From a virus: a stretch of 29,604 nucleotides of DNA. The notes beneath the pieces are model-generated. The model was not told where the DNA came from and did no database searches. It saw only the letters and a list, made by a program, of their open reading frames with translations. The DNA lies in the IMG/VR virus record IMGVR_UViG_3300022602_000307, positions 1-29,604 of that record; one strand, written 5' to 3'. Shown here in pieces: positions 5,974 through 14,795 of the stretch. Both the position numbers and the translations under genes were made by a program. How positions within the stretch are numbered: position 1 is the first letter of the stretch; each line of letters starts with the position of its first letter.

Positions 5974-7466
5974 TGGCAACATCTAGCAGCCAGACCGTCC
6001 CATCAGGCATCCTCAATGCAAAGCTCATTGAGGGCTTTAGCTTGATGTACATGCAGAAAGGATTTGACGATGCAAAACCTACACCAGAGTTTCACCGGGA
6101 AGGCTGGCGACTCTACAGCAGCAACGTTGAAAAAGCCTGCGTCATCGCCCCTCGCGGTCATGCCAAAAGCTCTGCACTCACTCATGTCTACTGCCTGGCA
6201 TCAGTGCTATTCCGCGCAGAATCCTACGTCATCCTCATTAGCACAAATGAAGAACTGGCCATCGAGCATCTTGGGGACATCACCAGGGAGCTTACGGAGA
6301 ATGAAGAGATGATCCGCGACTTCGAGATTTCGAAGTTCGTCACGTTGTCGAAAACTGAAATCATTGTGGAGTTCAAGGATGGCCATCAGTTCCGTATCCT
6401 CGCTCGCGGCTCCGGCCAAAAGCTCCGCGGTCGTAAGTGGCGTGGTATGCGCCCTGGCCTTATCATCTGTGATGACTTGGAAGACGATGAGCAGGTCGAG
6501 AACAAGGAACGCCGCGATAAGTTCCGTCGCTGGTTCAACCGCGCTGCTATTCCTGCCCTACGACGAGGGGGTAAGATTCGGGTCCACGGTACTATCCTTC
6601 ACGAAGACAGCCTTCTGGCGCGCCTCCGTAAGAACAAAGAGTGGCACGTTCGTTTCTACCGCGCACACAAGTCCTTTGATGACTTTAGCGAAATCCTGTG
6701 GCCAGAGCAATTCACGGAAGATGTTCTGCGAGGCATTCGACAACGCTACATCGAGGACTTCGACAGTAACGGCTACTCGCAAGAGTACCTAAACGACCCG
6801 TTCGACAACAGTGAAGCCTACCTGAAAAAGGAATGGTTCAAGGAAATGTCCGACGAGGACTTCGAACTCGACATCCAGACTGCCGTGGGCGTGGACTTCG
6901 CCATCTCCAAGGCCGACAAGGCCAATCGCACTTCCTTCACCATTGGTGGCACCCCGGCAGATAATCGCCTCTTGATAGTAGGTCAACGCGTCGACCGCTG
7001 GGCAATCGACGAGACCATCGACCAGTTCTTCCTGCTCCAGGAAGCCTACGACCCTAAGGTTTTCTACGTTGAGGACGGCGTGATCTGGAAGGCTATTGAA
7101 CCCATCCTGAACAAAGAAATGGCCACTCGCAACCAGTGGCTGTTCTGCGTCGCCCTCAGCTCCTCCAAGGACAAAGCTGTTCGCGGTCGCAGCTTGCAAA
7201 AGCGAATGAAAGCTGGCAATGTCTACTTCGACAAGCAAGCCTCGTGGTACCCTGCGTATGAATCAGAGCTTCTCCGCTTCACTGGCTACGGCGAGGCCCG
7301 CCTGGATGACCAATTCGACTCCACCACTATCCTCTCGCGGGGGCTTGACACTGCCCCGATCCTGGACGAGGATGATTTCGCTACCGACGAAGAGCTGTCG
7401 TTTCGAGAGCAGGCCCGCGCTGCGGAGTCCTCCCACGACGGCCGTTCTGACATAACCGGATACTAA
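5973..7466 (+). CDS. terL: Terminase large subunit, 497 aa
   Basis: This is the ATP-driven DNA-packaging motor and nuclease. The Walker A segment is APRGHAKSS (residues 59-67) and the Walker B segment is LIICDDLED (163-171). A C-terminal nuclease-type start VGVDFAIS (D308) follows, with a second acidic cluster at FYVEDG (residues 365-370). The phrase GQKLRGRKWRGMRPGLIICDD is characteristic of the family. Length is normal for a large terminase. It starts one base before the end of the preceding gene, directly followed by the portal gene, the usual packaging order. The Walker A differs from the common APRGHGKS by one residue (Ala for Gly), which is tolerated in this loop. Confidence 0.95.
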   Translation: MATSSSQTVPSGILNAKLIEGFSLMYMQKGFDDAKPTPEFHREGWRLYSSNVEKACVIAPRGHAKSSALTHVYCLASVLFRAESYVILISTNEELAIEHLGDITRELTENEEMIRDFEISKFVTLSKTEIIVEFKDGHQFRILARGSGQKLRGRKWRGMRPGLIICDDLEDDEQVENKERRDKFRRWFNRAAIPALRRGGKIRVHGTILHEDSLLARLRKNKEWHVRFYRAHKSFDDFSEILWPEQFTEDVLRGIRQRYIEDFDSNGYSQEYLNDPFDNSEAYLKKEWFKEMSDEDFELDIQTAVGVDFAISKADKANRTSFTIGGTPADNRLLIVGQRVDRWAIDETIDQFFLLQEAYDPKVFYVEDGVIWKAIEPILNKEMATRNQWLFCVALSSSKDKAVRGRSLQKRMKAGNVYFDKQASWYPAYESELLRFTGYGEARLDDQFDSTTILSRGLDTAPILDEDDFATDEELSFREQARAAESSHDGRSDITGY

Positions 7467-7467
7467 G

Positions 7468-9696
7468 ATGCACACTGCAACTGCAATTGATTTGAACAAG
7501 ACCCCTCTGAAGCTCGCGGACATCGTGAAGATGCCGAATGTAGCGAAGGCGCTGTCGCCGGAAGAACTTGCCTACTACGGCACACTGGCAGTTGATGGCT
7601 ATGAGGCCGATCGCCAGACCCGCACGGACTGGGAGCTGCGAAATGCGAAGGCTATTAAGCTGGCGCTGCAGTTGGTAGAGCAGAAGTCCTTTCCCTGGAC
7701 TGGTGCGAGTAATGTGAAGTTCCCGCTTGTGACAATCGCGGCACTGCAGTTCCTTGCCCGCATCAGCACTCTCACTGGGGGCCGCGAGTTGGCGAAATTG
7801 GAAGCCTGGGGCGCTGACCCCAAAGGTGAAAAGGCCCAGCGTGCAACCCGCATCGGCTCGCATATCTCGTATCAGCTGCTGGAGCAAAACCGCAACTGGC
7901 TCGATGACGACGAACAGGCCAAGTTCAGCGCCTCGCTCCTCGGCTGTGCGATCAAGAAATCCTACTACGATGGTGTCGAAGGCGCCAACCGCAGCGAGTA
8001 CGTTCCGATCATGAACTTCGTGGTGGATTACTTCTGCAAGGACTTGTCCAAGGCGCAGCGTGCGACGCAGTACATGGATATGTTCTCGAATCAGATCGAG
8101 GAAAACGTCCGTCGCGGTCGGTATCTGCCGATGCTGGATGACGCCGAGCCGCCAGCGATGTCGGTGAGCGAAAACGCCAGTCTCAAGACCACAAGCGATG
8201 AGGTCGCGGGGTTGTCTCGGCAAGTGAATGACCGCCTGCGGCCGTATGCGATCTTGGAACAGCATTGCTGGCTCGACCTCGACAACGATGGCTATGCAGA
8301 ACCCTATGTAATGATTGTACGTTACGATACGAAGCAAGTCCTGCGCATCGCGGCGCGCTTCTTCGACGAGGGCGATGTCTTCCGTGCCCACGACGCGCAG
8401 ATCCGGGAACTCGACGCGAAGGCCAAAAAGGAAGGTCTGGAGCCTGCCCTGCGCAGTGCCTATGAGAAGGAAGCGCAGCGACTGGAACGCCACCCGGACA
8501 ACAAAATCGTGCGGATTCTCCCCACGGAGAACTTCACCCGGTATCTGTTCATCCCCGCGCCCGATGGCGGCTTCTACGGGCTGGGCCTTGGCGCTCTCCT
8601 GGGACCAACGAACGCCGCAGTCGACACACTCATTAACCAGATCCTCGATGCAGGTCGCATGCTCACGACGAGTGGCGGTTTCCTGGGTCGTGGGGTGAAG
8701 ATCAAATCGGGTAAGCAGTCGTTTGACCCGTTTGAATGGAAGCCGGTGGATGGCAGCGGTGATGACCTGCGGAAGAACATTGTGCCGCTGCCAGTGAATG
8801 CGCCGCCGGATATTCTGTTTCACTTGCTGGGCTTGCTCATAAGCTACGGCGAGAAAATCGGCAGCGCGACCGATGCAATGACTGGCGTTGCCCCTGGGCA
8901 GAACACTCCCGCTGAAACCTCCCGTAACACGCTTGAACAAGGCATGATGCTGTTCAGCGGGATTTACAAACGCATGTACCGTGGCTTTGGCGAAGAGCTG
9001 CGGAAGATGTACGAACTCAATCGCTGGTACATCAAGCAAAGTCCCGATTTCGAGTCTTTGGTGAGCGGCGAAGGCGCCTTGTTCGCGCGCGATGACTACG
9101 ACGGCAATGCGATGCGGATCTTCCCCAGCGCCGATCCCACCGCAGTCTCCCCGACGCAGGTGCAAGCCAAGGCGAAGCTGGTGTTTGATGTCGCCACGCA
9201 ACGGCCAAATGGCTTTAACCAGTATCTGGTAGTGAAGCGGCTCTTGGAAGCTCACGACGTGCCTTCGATTGACGAAATCTACCCCGATCCACAAGGCCCG
9301 AACGCGATCAAACCCATCCCCAACCCCAAGATCGAAATCGAAAAGGCCAAACTGCAACTGGCCGGCCAGAAAGAACAAAACGCACAGCAACGTCACGAGC
9401 AGGAAACCCAGCTCGCTGTCGTGGATCTGAAACGCGAAATGGCCCTGGCCGATGCAAAGATCACGGAACTCCAGGCCAAGGCCACAAAGGAACTTGCCGA
9501 TGCGCAAGGCGTAGAAACCGGGCACATGATCGCACTGATCGAGGCCCAACTAGGTGCGGCGAAAGCCCAAAAGGAGGGCGTGCAGAAGGCATTGGATATG
9601 CTGCTGCGCGCTCATGGTGATAGTGAAAATCGAAAGCTGGCAACAGCGAAGTTAACACAAGGAAACAGTAATGAGCCAAAACCTCAGCCCCAGTGA
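7468..9696 (+). CDS. Portal protein, 742 aa
   Basis: The portal forms the dodecameric ring through which DNA enters and leaves the head. Large terminase lies one base upstream and capsid assembly genes follow. The protein length fits the long portals of P22-type phages. Internal phrases such as FPWTGASNVKFPLVTIAAL and GVAPGQNTPAETSRNTLEQGM are typical of this portal class. Residues about 610-715 are a long charged Lys/Glu/Gln/Ala coiled coil (KIEIEKAKLQLAGQKEQNA...), comparable to the helical barrel at the top of P22-like portals that protrudes into the head. The gene end overlaps the start of the next small gene. Confidence 0.85.
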   Translation: MHTATAIDLNKTPLKLADIVKMPNVAKALSPEELAYYGTLAVDGYEADRQTRTDWELRNAKAIKLALQLVEQKSFPWTGASNVKFPLVTIAALQFLARISTLTGGRELAKLEAWGADPKGEKAQRATRIGSHISYQLLEQNRNWLDDDEQAKFSASLLGCAIKKSYYDGVEGANRSEYVPIMNFVVDYFCKDLSKAQRATQYMDMFSNQIEENVRRGRYLPMLDDAEPPAMSVSENASLKTTSDEVAGLSRQVNDRLRPYAILEQHCWLDLDNDGYAEPYVMIVRYDTKQVLRIAARFFDEGDVFRAHDAQIRELDAKAKKEGLEPALRSAYEKEAQRLERHPDNKIVRILPTENFTRYLFIPAPDGGFYGLGLGALLGPTNAAVDTLINQILDAGRMLTTSGGFLGRGVKIKSGKQSFDPFEWKPVDGSGDDLRKNIVPLPVNAPPDILFHLLGLLISYGEKIGSATDAMTGVAPGQNTPAETSRNTLEQGMMLFSGIYKRMYRGFGEELRKMYELNRWYIKQSPDFESLVSGEGALFARDDYDGNAMRIFPSADPTAVSPTQVQAKAKLVFDVATQRPNGFNQYLVVKRLLEAHDVPSIDEIYPDPQGPNAIKPIPNPKIEIEKAKLQLAGQKEQNAQQRHEQETQLAVVDLKREMALADAKITELQAKATKELADAQGVETGHMIALIEAQLGAAKAQKEGVQKALDMLLRAHGDSENRKLATAKLTQGNSNEPKPQPQ

Positions 9697-9919
9697 TTGG
9701 GATCAGTGGGCGCGAAGCCCAGGCACGCAGGCGTTCGTCGCGCTTTTGCGAGAGACACAGCAAGAAACGATGGAGCGCTGGGCACTAGGCTCGTTCGTCG
9801 GGGAAGATCCTGTCACGACGGAGCGACTGAACACGCAAGCGCTGTCGCAATTGGACATGCTGCGTCAGGTCATGCAGGATATTGATGACCGCAAGATTAT
9901 CAATGAACTGGGGGAATGA
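9671..9919 (+). CDS. Small protein after portal, 82 aa, function unknown
   Basis: I do not recognise this protein by function. It is a helical protein (FVALLRETQQETMERWALGSF, LSQLDMLRQVMQDIDDRKII) of a kind often found directly after portal genes in podoviruses. The start at 9671 has AAGGAA about six to eight bases upstream and lies inside the portal gene's end (26-base overlap). Its end overlaps the next reading frame. The close packing with the portal and co-chaperonin genes suggests a role in capsid assembly. Confidence 0.75.
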   Translation: MSQNLSPSDWDQWARSPGTQAFVALLRETQQETMERWALGSFVGEDPVTTERLNTQALSQLDMLRQVMQDIDDRKIINELGE

Positions 9920-9921
9920 GG

Positions 9922-10296
9922 ATGACTGATCTGACACTTGACCGCGCACAAGGCTGGCGCGCACGCAAAGGGCCGCAGGCCGAGAACAAATCCGGCTTCC
10001 GGGCTTGCGGCCATCGCATCTTGTTGCTGGGCGCACAGAAGGAAGAAACCTCTGCCGGTGGCATCTTGCTGGTGAAAAAGACGCAGGACCAAGACCAGCA
10101 ACACCAGGTCTGGGCAACGGTTGTGGAAATCGGCTATGACGCCTGGGCTGACAAAAGCACAGACTTCTGCGACGTCGGCGACCGCGTTCTCGTCGGGCAG
10201 TACACTGGCAAGTTCCACGAAAGCACCGTCGATGGCAAGACCTATCGCTTTGTGCAGGATCTGGACATTATCAGCCCCTTAGCCACGAGTGAATAA
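9922..10296 (+). CDS. GroES-like co-chaperonin, 124 aa
   Basis: The pattern of the 10-kDa co-chaperonin fold is visible: HRILLLGAQKEETSAGGILLVKK (the mobile-loop and strand region, TSAGGI matching the family TAGGI), then VWATVVEIGYDAW, then VGDRVLVGQYTGK. It may cap host GroEL while capsid protein folds, like T4 gp31 or T4-type co-chaperonins. The start at 9922 is preferred because a GGGGGA-type site lies about six bases upstream; the Met at 9916 overlapping the prior stop is the alternative (126 aa). A palindromic repeat begins immediately after the stop codon. It lies between portal and scaffold genes, a fitting place for a capsid-folding helper. Confidence 0.75.
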   Translation: MTDLTLDRAQGWRARKGPQAENKSGFRACGHRILLLGAQKEETSAGGILLVKKTQDQDQQHQVWATVVEIGYDAWADKSTDFCDVGDRVLVGQYTGKFHESTVDGKTYRFVQDLDIISPLATSE

Positions 10297-10337
10297 TTCT
10301 AGGCCCGTATTATTAATTATTAACGCGGGCCTAAAAC
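10297..10337. repeat. Palindromic repeat element, copy 4
   Basis: The 41-base element begins in the base right after the co-chaperonin stop codon and ends 24 bases before the scaffold gene start. Arms AGGCCCGT.TTA and TAACGCGGGCCT pair well, with an AT-only centre. Centre symmetry does not reveal an orientation. Confidence 0.85.
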
Positions 10338-10361
10338 CTACCCCAAACCCCAAGGAATTAC

Positions 10362-11342
10362 ATGCCAAACCCTAACAACCAACAAGCTGCTGGCACCGGG
10401 CGCTCAGCCGCTGAAGTCGAAGCCGAACTCGCTTCCATCGACGAAGCCGCCCGTGAGCAGGTGATCGCGCAAGCCCAAACCGATGGCGAAGCCTCCGGCA
10501 CGGGCAAGCCCGCCACCCCGCGCGAACCCGACTACGAATACGAAGCCCGCCGCAAAGGCTGGAAGCCCGAATCCGACTACACCGGCCCCGAAGGCAAGTG
10601 GGTCGATGCCAAGACCTTCGTCGAACGTGGCGAACGCTTCACCAAGAAGCTCGAAGGCGAAATCGCCACTCTGAAGCAACAAGTCGCTGCGTTCGAAGGC
10701 ACCAAAGCCCAATTCCGCAAGTTCTTCGACGACCAAATGGCGAAGCGTGACGCCGAACACACTGAGGCCATTCGGACCTTGCGCACCCAGTACACCCAGG
10801 CTGTGCGCGAAGGCGACGACGACTTGGCCGTGGAACTCGAAGACCGCATCGCAGCCACCCGCGAACGCCAGGCCACTCTCAAGGCCGAAGCCAAGGAAGC
10901 CGCTGCCGACCGCGCCGACCCCCCTACCACCGGCGAAGCCACTGCCCCGCACCAAGACCCCGTCCTCCTGGCCTGGATTGACGAAGGCAACGACTGGTTC
11001 CGCGACGACGAAGTCCTCACCAAGCACGCCATCGCCGTGGGCAAGACCCTGCGCTCCGGCGGCGAAAAAGCCATTGGCCGGAAGTTCCTCGAAATCGTCA
11101 AGGAACAGGTCATGTCGGACTTCCCCCGCCGCTTCAAGCCTTCCGCAGCCACCACGCGCCAGTCTGCCACCGAGGGTGCCGGGCAGCAAGGTTCTTCCCG
11201 CGATGCAACCTCTGGCTATAATGGCAAAACTGAACGAGACCTGCCACCGGAAGACCTCAAGATCATGCGCGAGCTGGTCAAAGATGGTGTCTACACCAAA
11301 GAGCAGTTCCTTAAGTCTTACTTCACAAGAAATGGTCGTTAA
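10362..11342 (+). CDS. Scaffold-like protein, 326 aa
   Basis: The protein is strongly charged and Ala/Glu/Lys-rich, mostly helical, as capsid scaffolds are. Residues about 50-85 contain YEYEARRKGWKPESDYTGPEGKWVDAKTF, a phrase I associate with phage scaffold-type proteins. A coiled-coil segment (FRKFFDDQMAKRDAEHTEAIRTLR..., about 115-190) follows, then a helical C-terminus. It sits between the portal and capsid genes in assembly order, and AAGGAA precedes the start. The role, organising coat protein into a shell and leaving before packaging, is inferred from composition and position. Confidence 0.75.
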   Translation: MPNPNNQQAAGTGRSAAEVEAELASIDEAAREQVIAQAQTDGEASGTGKPATPREPDYEYEARRKGWKPESDYTGPEGKWVDAKTFVERGERFTKKLEGEIATLKQQVAAFEGTKAQFRKFFDDQMAKRDAEHTEAIRTLRTQYTQAVREGDDDLAVELEDRIAATRERQATLKAEAKEAAADRADPPTTGEATAPHQDPVLLAWIDEGNDWFRDDEVLTKHAIAVGKTLRSGGEKAIGRKFLEIVKEQVMSDFPRRFKPSAATTRQSATEGAGQQGSSRDATSGYNGKTERDLPPEDLKIMRELVKDGVYTKEQFLKSYFTRNGR

Positions 11343-11343
11343 T

Positions 11344-11892
11344 ATGTCCGATACTAAGCAAACCCCCCAAGCACTCCAAGCGGATGCTTCTGCCAACGAT
11401 CGCTTTGCCCGAGCCAAACAGGCCCGCGAAGCAGCTATTGCGAAACGCGACAGCGCCCGCGAAAAAAACGGTGCGCAACGCGAACGCGAACCAGACCTGG
11501 GCGGGCAGCGCCTCAAGATGTCTGTTATCGGCACGATTCCTGGCTACCATATGTACTGGGAAAATGACGAGGACGGCAAAATTGAAGAGCTGCTGTTCGA
11601 AGGTTTTGACTTTGTCGAGCCTGGTGAAGTTCGCCGCGGCAGTGACTTGGTCGCAGACATGGATTTGACAAACCGGATCAGTCGTTACGTTGGTCGCCGG
11701 GCAGACGATAGTCCCCTGCGTGCCTACCTGATGAAGTGCCCGGATGAGGTATGGGAAGCCCGAGAAGCATCGCGCCAGCGCCAAGTCAATGACTGGGACG
11801 AGCAGATTCGCAACGGGCGGATGAAGCCGCAGGAAGGTCAGTACTTGCCCAAGGGCATCGACAACCGCCTTGCGACAAACTCGAAGGTTTAA
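11344..11892 (+). CDS. Conserved capsid-region protein, 182 aa
   Basis: A charged, Ala/Arg-rich helical N-terminus (about 1-50) is followed by a beta-rich part (LKMSVIGTIPGYHMYWENDEDGKIEELLFEGFDFVEPGEV) and a helical, basic C-terminus. It lies between scaffold and decoration genes. I recognise no enzyme motif; a structural or assembly function is likely. The start at 11344 follows the previous stop by one base; a further in-frame start exists at 11332, and neither has a strong ribosome site, so translational coupling is plausible. The start is therefore uncertain by four residues. Confidence 0.7.
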   Translation: MSDTKQTPQALQADASANDRFARAKQAREAAIAKRDSAREKNGAQREREPDLGGQRLKMSVIGTIPGYHMYWENDEDGKIEELLFEGFDFVEPGEVRRGSDLVADMDLTNRISRYVGRRADDSPLRAYLMKCPDEVWEAREASRQRQVNDWDEQIRNGRMKPQEGQYLPKGIDNRLATNSKV

Positions 11893-11914
11893 CTTTTTCA
11901 AAGGAGCCTGTTAA

Positions 11915-12523
11915 ATGGCAAACATCGTACAACCGAAGGGCTTTGTCCCTTCGCGGTACCAAAACGCGAACGCCTACAACGGCGGAAGCAATGTCTACTA
12001 CATCCCGTCGTCTGACGGCAACCAGTTCAACGTCGGCGATGCGGTGAAAACTGCAGCTGGCGGCGACGCAAACGGCATCCCGGCAGTTACCAAAATCACC
12101 AACGGCACTGACGCTGTCCGCGGTGTCATTACTGGCGTGCTGCCGGCAGGCCTGGCCAACCCCTCGCTCGTGGGCACGAATCTGGACCTCACCATCCAGA
12201 ACATCCCTGCGACGAAAACCAAGGCGTACTACGTCCTGGTTGCGGATGATCCAGATCTGCTGTTCGAACTCGCTGACGACGGCCTCAACGCCCTCACCGC
12301 AACGAGCTGCAACAAGAACGCGTCCTTCACCGTTGCGAACCCGACCTCGCCTGCCCAGAACTCGGCCACCGTGCTGAACACCGGCAGCATCGGCACGGCC
12401 AACACGCTGAACCTGAAGCTTATCGGCCTGGTGCAGAAACCAAGCAACGCCTTCGGTGCTAACGCGCTGTGGCTTGTGAAGTTCAACCTGCACGAGTTCA
12501 ACAGCCCGACAGTCGGCATCTAA
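11915..12523 (+). CDS. Capsid decoration-like protein, 202 aa
   Basis: The protein is beta-rich and precedes the major capsid gene, the usual position of a decoration or head-stabilising protein. Landmarks are YYIPSSDGN (residues 28-36), VGDAVKTAAG (40-49), IPATKTKAYYVLVADDP (97-113) and KFNLHEF (189-195). The same landmarks, in order and nearly the same spacing, make up the first 190 residues of the fibre protein at 25734. AAGGAG lies seven bases before the start. If it does coat the capsid, the fibre protein may use the same docking surface. No experiment is available to me, so the decoration role is inference. Confidence 0.7.
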   Translation: MANIVQPKGFVPSRYQNANAYNGGSNVYYIPSSDGNQFNVGDAVKTAAGGDANGIPAVTKITNGTDAVRGVITGVLPAGLANPSLVGTNLDLTIQNIPATKTKAYYVLVADDPDLLFELADDGLNALTATSCNKNASFTVANPTSPAQNSATVLNTGSIGTANTLNLKLIGLVQKPSNAFGANALWLVKFNLHEFNSPTVGI

Positions 12524-12561
12524 GCATTTTCGTTTTCACAATTCAATAAGGAGTATCTGTC

Positions 12562-13476
12562 ATGGCAGGTCCTGTAAATACTGGTTCATATCCCAAGGCC
12601 CTATGGGAAGGCGTCAAAGCCTGGTGGGATTCCGCAGCCTCGGCTGCACCGCAATTCTCTCCGCTGTTGTTCAAGAAGGAAACTTCGACGAAGAACTACG
12701 AAGAGTATGTGCAAAGTGTCGGCCCGGGCATCGCGGTTGTGAAGCCCGAAGGTCAGCCGATCTCTTACGACGGCATGCAACAAGGCTTCATCACTCGCGG
12801 TACCAACGTGGCGTATGGCCTGGGCATCATCACCACGCACGAGGAGTTGAAGGACAACTTGTACATGAAGTTGACCAAGAACCGCGTGATGAAGCTGCGC
12901 CGCGCGTTCGATGAAACTCGCAATATTAACGCTGTGAACGTGTACTCGCGTGCATTCAACAGCGGTTATGTCGGCGGTGATGGCGTGAGCTTGCTCAATG
13001 CAGCCCACCCGAACTTCTCCGGCGGCACCTGGCAGAACAAGCTGTCCGTGGACAGCGCACTGTCGCAAGCGGCCCTGGAAGACATGCTCATTCTGATGAT
13101 GCAAGCCAAGGACGACAAGGGCTACATCGAGCCGCTGATGGGCGAGAAGCTGGTCGTGCATCCCTACAACAAGTTCAACGCAGACCGCATCGTCGGCACT
13201 ACGAAGGCTGTTGGCAACAACAACAACGACATCAATCCGATCAACGTGCAGAATCTGCTGAGCGGTGGTGTTGTGGTTTGCCCGTACCTGGCTTCGACCG
13301 GCCCGTGGTTCATCACTACGAACGCTCAAGAAGGCCTGATCTGGCAAGAGCGCGAAGCCTTGGACATTTGGGAAGACAATGATAGTGACACGCGTAACTT
13401 CAAGGTTGGCGCATATGAACGGTATGCTTTTCTTTGGGTTAACCCCCGTGGCCTGTTCGGGTCCAACGCTGCGTAA
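12562..13476 (+). CDS. Major capsid protein, 304 aa
   Basis: The protein is the shell subunit. Composition and phrases such as ITTHEELKDNLYMKLTKNRVMKLRRAFDETRN and the DILNPxNV-like stretch resemble Mu gpT-type HK97-fold capsid proteins; length fits. A pronounced ribosome site (AAGGAG nine bases upstream) suits the very high expression a capsid protein needs. It follows the decoration-like gene and is followed by a palindromic repeat and two further structural genes. The HK97 fold itself cannot be proved from sequence alone. Confidence 0.85.
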   Translation: MAGPVNTGSYPKALWEGVKAWWDSAASAAPQFSPLLFKKETSTKNYEEYVQSVGPGIAVVKPEGQPISYDGMQQGFITRGTNVAYGLGIITTHEELKDNLYMKLTKNRVMKLRRAFDETRNINAVNVYSRAFNSGYVGGDGVSLLNAAHPNFSGGTWQNKLSVDSALSQAALEDMLILMMQAKDDKGYIEPLMGEKLVVHPYNKFNADRIVGTTKAVGNNNNDINPINVQNLLSGGVVVCPYLASTGPWFITTNAQEGLIWQEREALDIWEDNDSDTRNFKVGAYERYAFLWVNPRGLFGSNAA

Positions 13477-13486
13477 GTAGTGCCAA

Positions 13487-13527
13487 TTTCAGGCCCGTAT
13501 TACTAATTAATAATACGGGCCTGAAAC
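13487..13527. repeat. Palindromic repeat element, copy 5 (perfect arms)
   Basis: Arms TTTCAGGCCCGTATTA and TAATACGGGCCTGAAA are perfectly complementary over 16 bases around a short AT centre. Position 4 of the arm is C/G where copy 10 has T/A, a compensatory difference. It begins 10 bases after the capsid gene stop and ends 28 bases before the next start. Confidence 0.9.
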
Positions 13528-13555
13528 CCACCCCCTTTCTCTCAAGGAACTACCC

Positions 13556-14329
13556 ATGTCAGCTCCCGATTCCCTTACAACTCGTATGCCCAACGGCGTC
13601 ACGAATGCTGCGCCCTACCAGACAATGGCGGCTGCGGGTATTCCTGACCCTTCCTGGGCACACGTTTACCATAACGACTTCGACACCTACGCTGCAGGCG
13701 ACTGGACTGTCACGAAAGTCGGCACCGGCACCGTGGCACTTGCGGCTGGCGACGGCGGGCAACTGCTCGAAACCACGACCACAGGCGCAGCGGATGCCTT
13801 GTACAACCAGCTGACCATCGCGGGTTTTAAGCTCGTCGCAGGCAAGGATACGTTCTTCAAATACGCCGGCACGCTGTCCGACGTAACGAATGATGTGTTC
13901 TACGCAGGCCTGATTGCGCAATCGGCTACCCCGTTGTCTGCCAACGACGGCGTGTTCATCAGCAAGCCCACTGGAGCAGCTGCACTGCAGCTCAACCTGG
14001 TCGTTGGCGGCACCTTGACGACTGTCGCATTTCCAGCGGCTGCCGTACCAGTGGCTGCAACGCAGTTCGAAGTGGGCTTCCACGTCGACTACCTGGGCAA
14101 CGTCGAGGCGTTCTTCAACCCTGGCACCGGCGCCGATTGGCAACAGCTCGGTCCGAACAGTAACAACGCAACGTTGCTGGGTCGTGGTCGTGTCGCCGCT
14201 ATCCAAAATGCTGCAATCTCTGGGGGCCTGACACAAGTCAACCTGACCCCCTCGTTCGGCATCTTGAACAGCACCGGTGTTGCTCGCACTCTGACGACTG
14301 ACTACATCACTGTAGCCCGTAACCGCTAA
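13556..14329 (+). CDS. Structural beta-rich protein, 257 aa
   Basis: The sequence is Thr/Ala/Gly-rich with alternating beta-strand pattern (DTYAAGDWTVTKVGTGTVALAAGDGG, then VFISKPTGAAALQLNLVVGG, and EVGFHVDYLGNVEAFF), as in lectin-like beta sandwiches. It follows the capsid gene and resembles phage head- or virion-associated proteins that decorate the shell. A ribosome site AAGGAA precedes the start by about nine bases. A separate palindromic repeat lies just upstream. The fold is guessed from strand pattern only; no catalytic motif is seen. Confidence 0.65.
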   Translation: MSAPDSLTTRMPNGVTNAAPYQTMAAAGIPDPSWAHVYHNDFDTYAAGDWTVTKVGTGTVALAAGDGGQLLETTTTGAADALYNQLTIAGFKLVAGKDTFFKYAGTLSDVTNDVFYAGLIAQSATPLSANDGVFISKPTGAAALQLNLVVGGTLTTVAFPAAAVPVAATQFEVGFHVDYLGNVEAFFNPGTGADWQQLGPNSNNATLLGRGRVAAIQNAAISGGLTQVNLTPSFGILNSTGVARTLTTDYITVARNR

Positions 14330-14343
14330 CCCCAGGGGACCAC

Positions 14344-14760
14344 ATGGCTAATTCTGTAAACACTCAGATTGTCCAGGATGGTCCCCGCAATGTGGTTGTG
14401 AAGATTGAAGGTATCCTGGATACTTCCGACCTCGCTTCTACAACTGCGGTGGACCCATCGCTCTTGGCCGGTATGGACAACACGGGGCTGGTGAAGGCAC
14501 TCGATCTGATCGTGGACCGCATCCAGTTCAGTGTTGAAGACACTTTGGAAGTTCGCCTTGCCTGGGATGCCACAACACCCCAGCGCATGGTGGAACTCCA
14601 GGGCCGCGGTACCGAAAAGTACGAGCGCTTCGGGGGACTGACGAACAACTCTGGGGCAGGGCGCACCGGGAAGATTCTCATTTCCACGCAAGGCTGGGCA
14701 GCTTCGGCAATCCTGTCATTCACCCTCATTTTGACCTTGAAGAAGCAAGGCACTCTGTAG
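14344..14760 (+). CDS. Structural protein, 138 aa
   Basis: I recognise no named family with confidence. It is short, beta-rich and soluble. It has an N-terminal NVVVKIEGILDTSDL and a C-terminal LILTLKKQG, and it lies in a run of virion genes between the beta-rich protein and the tail adaptor. AGGGGA precedes the start by four bases. It may be a capsid-associated or head-tail junction protein. The hydrophobic C-terminal stretch SAILSFTLILTL is too short and too beta-like for me to call a membrane anchor. Confidence 0.65.
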   Translation: MANSVNTQIVQDGPRNVVVKIEGILDTSDLASTTAVDPSLLAGMDNTGLVKALDLIVDRIQFSVEDTLEVRLAWDATTPQRMVELQGRGTEKYERFGGLTNNSGAGRTGKILISTQGWAASAILSFTLILTLKKQGTL

Positions 14761-14795
14761 TAATATAGCAGTATTGTCGTAACCTGGAGCACGCA

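Noticed and set aside
7381-9549. A 722-residue open frame on the minus strand across the portal gene.
   Set aside because: It is antisense to a well-supported portal gene, has no ribosome site or domain signal, and reflects the codon bias of the plus strand.
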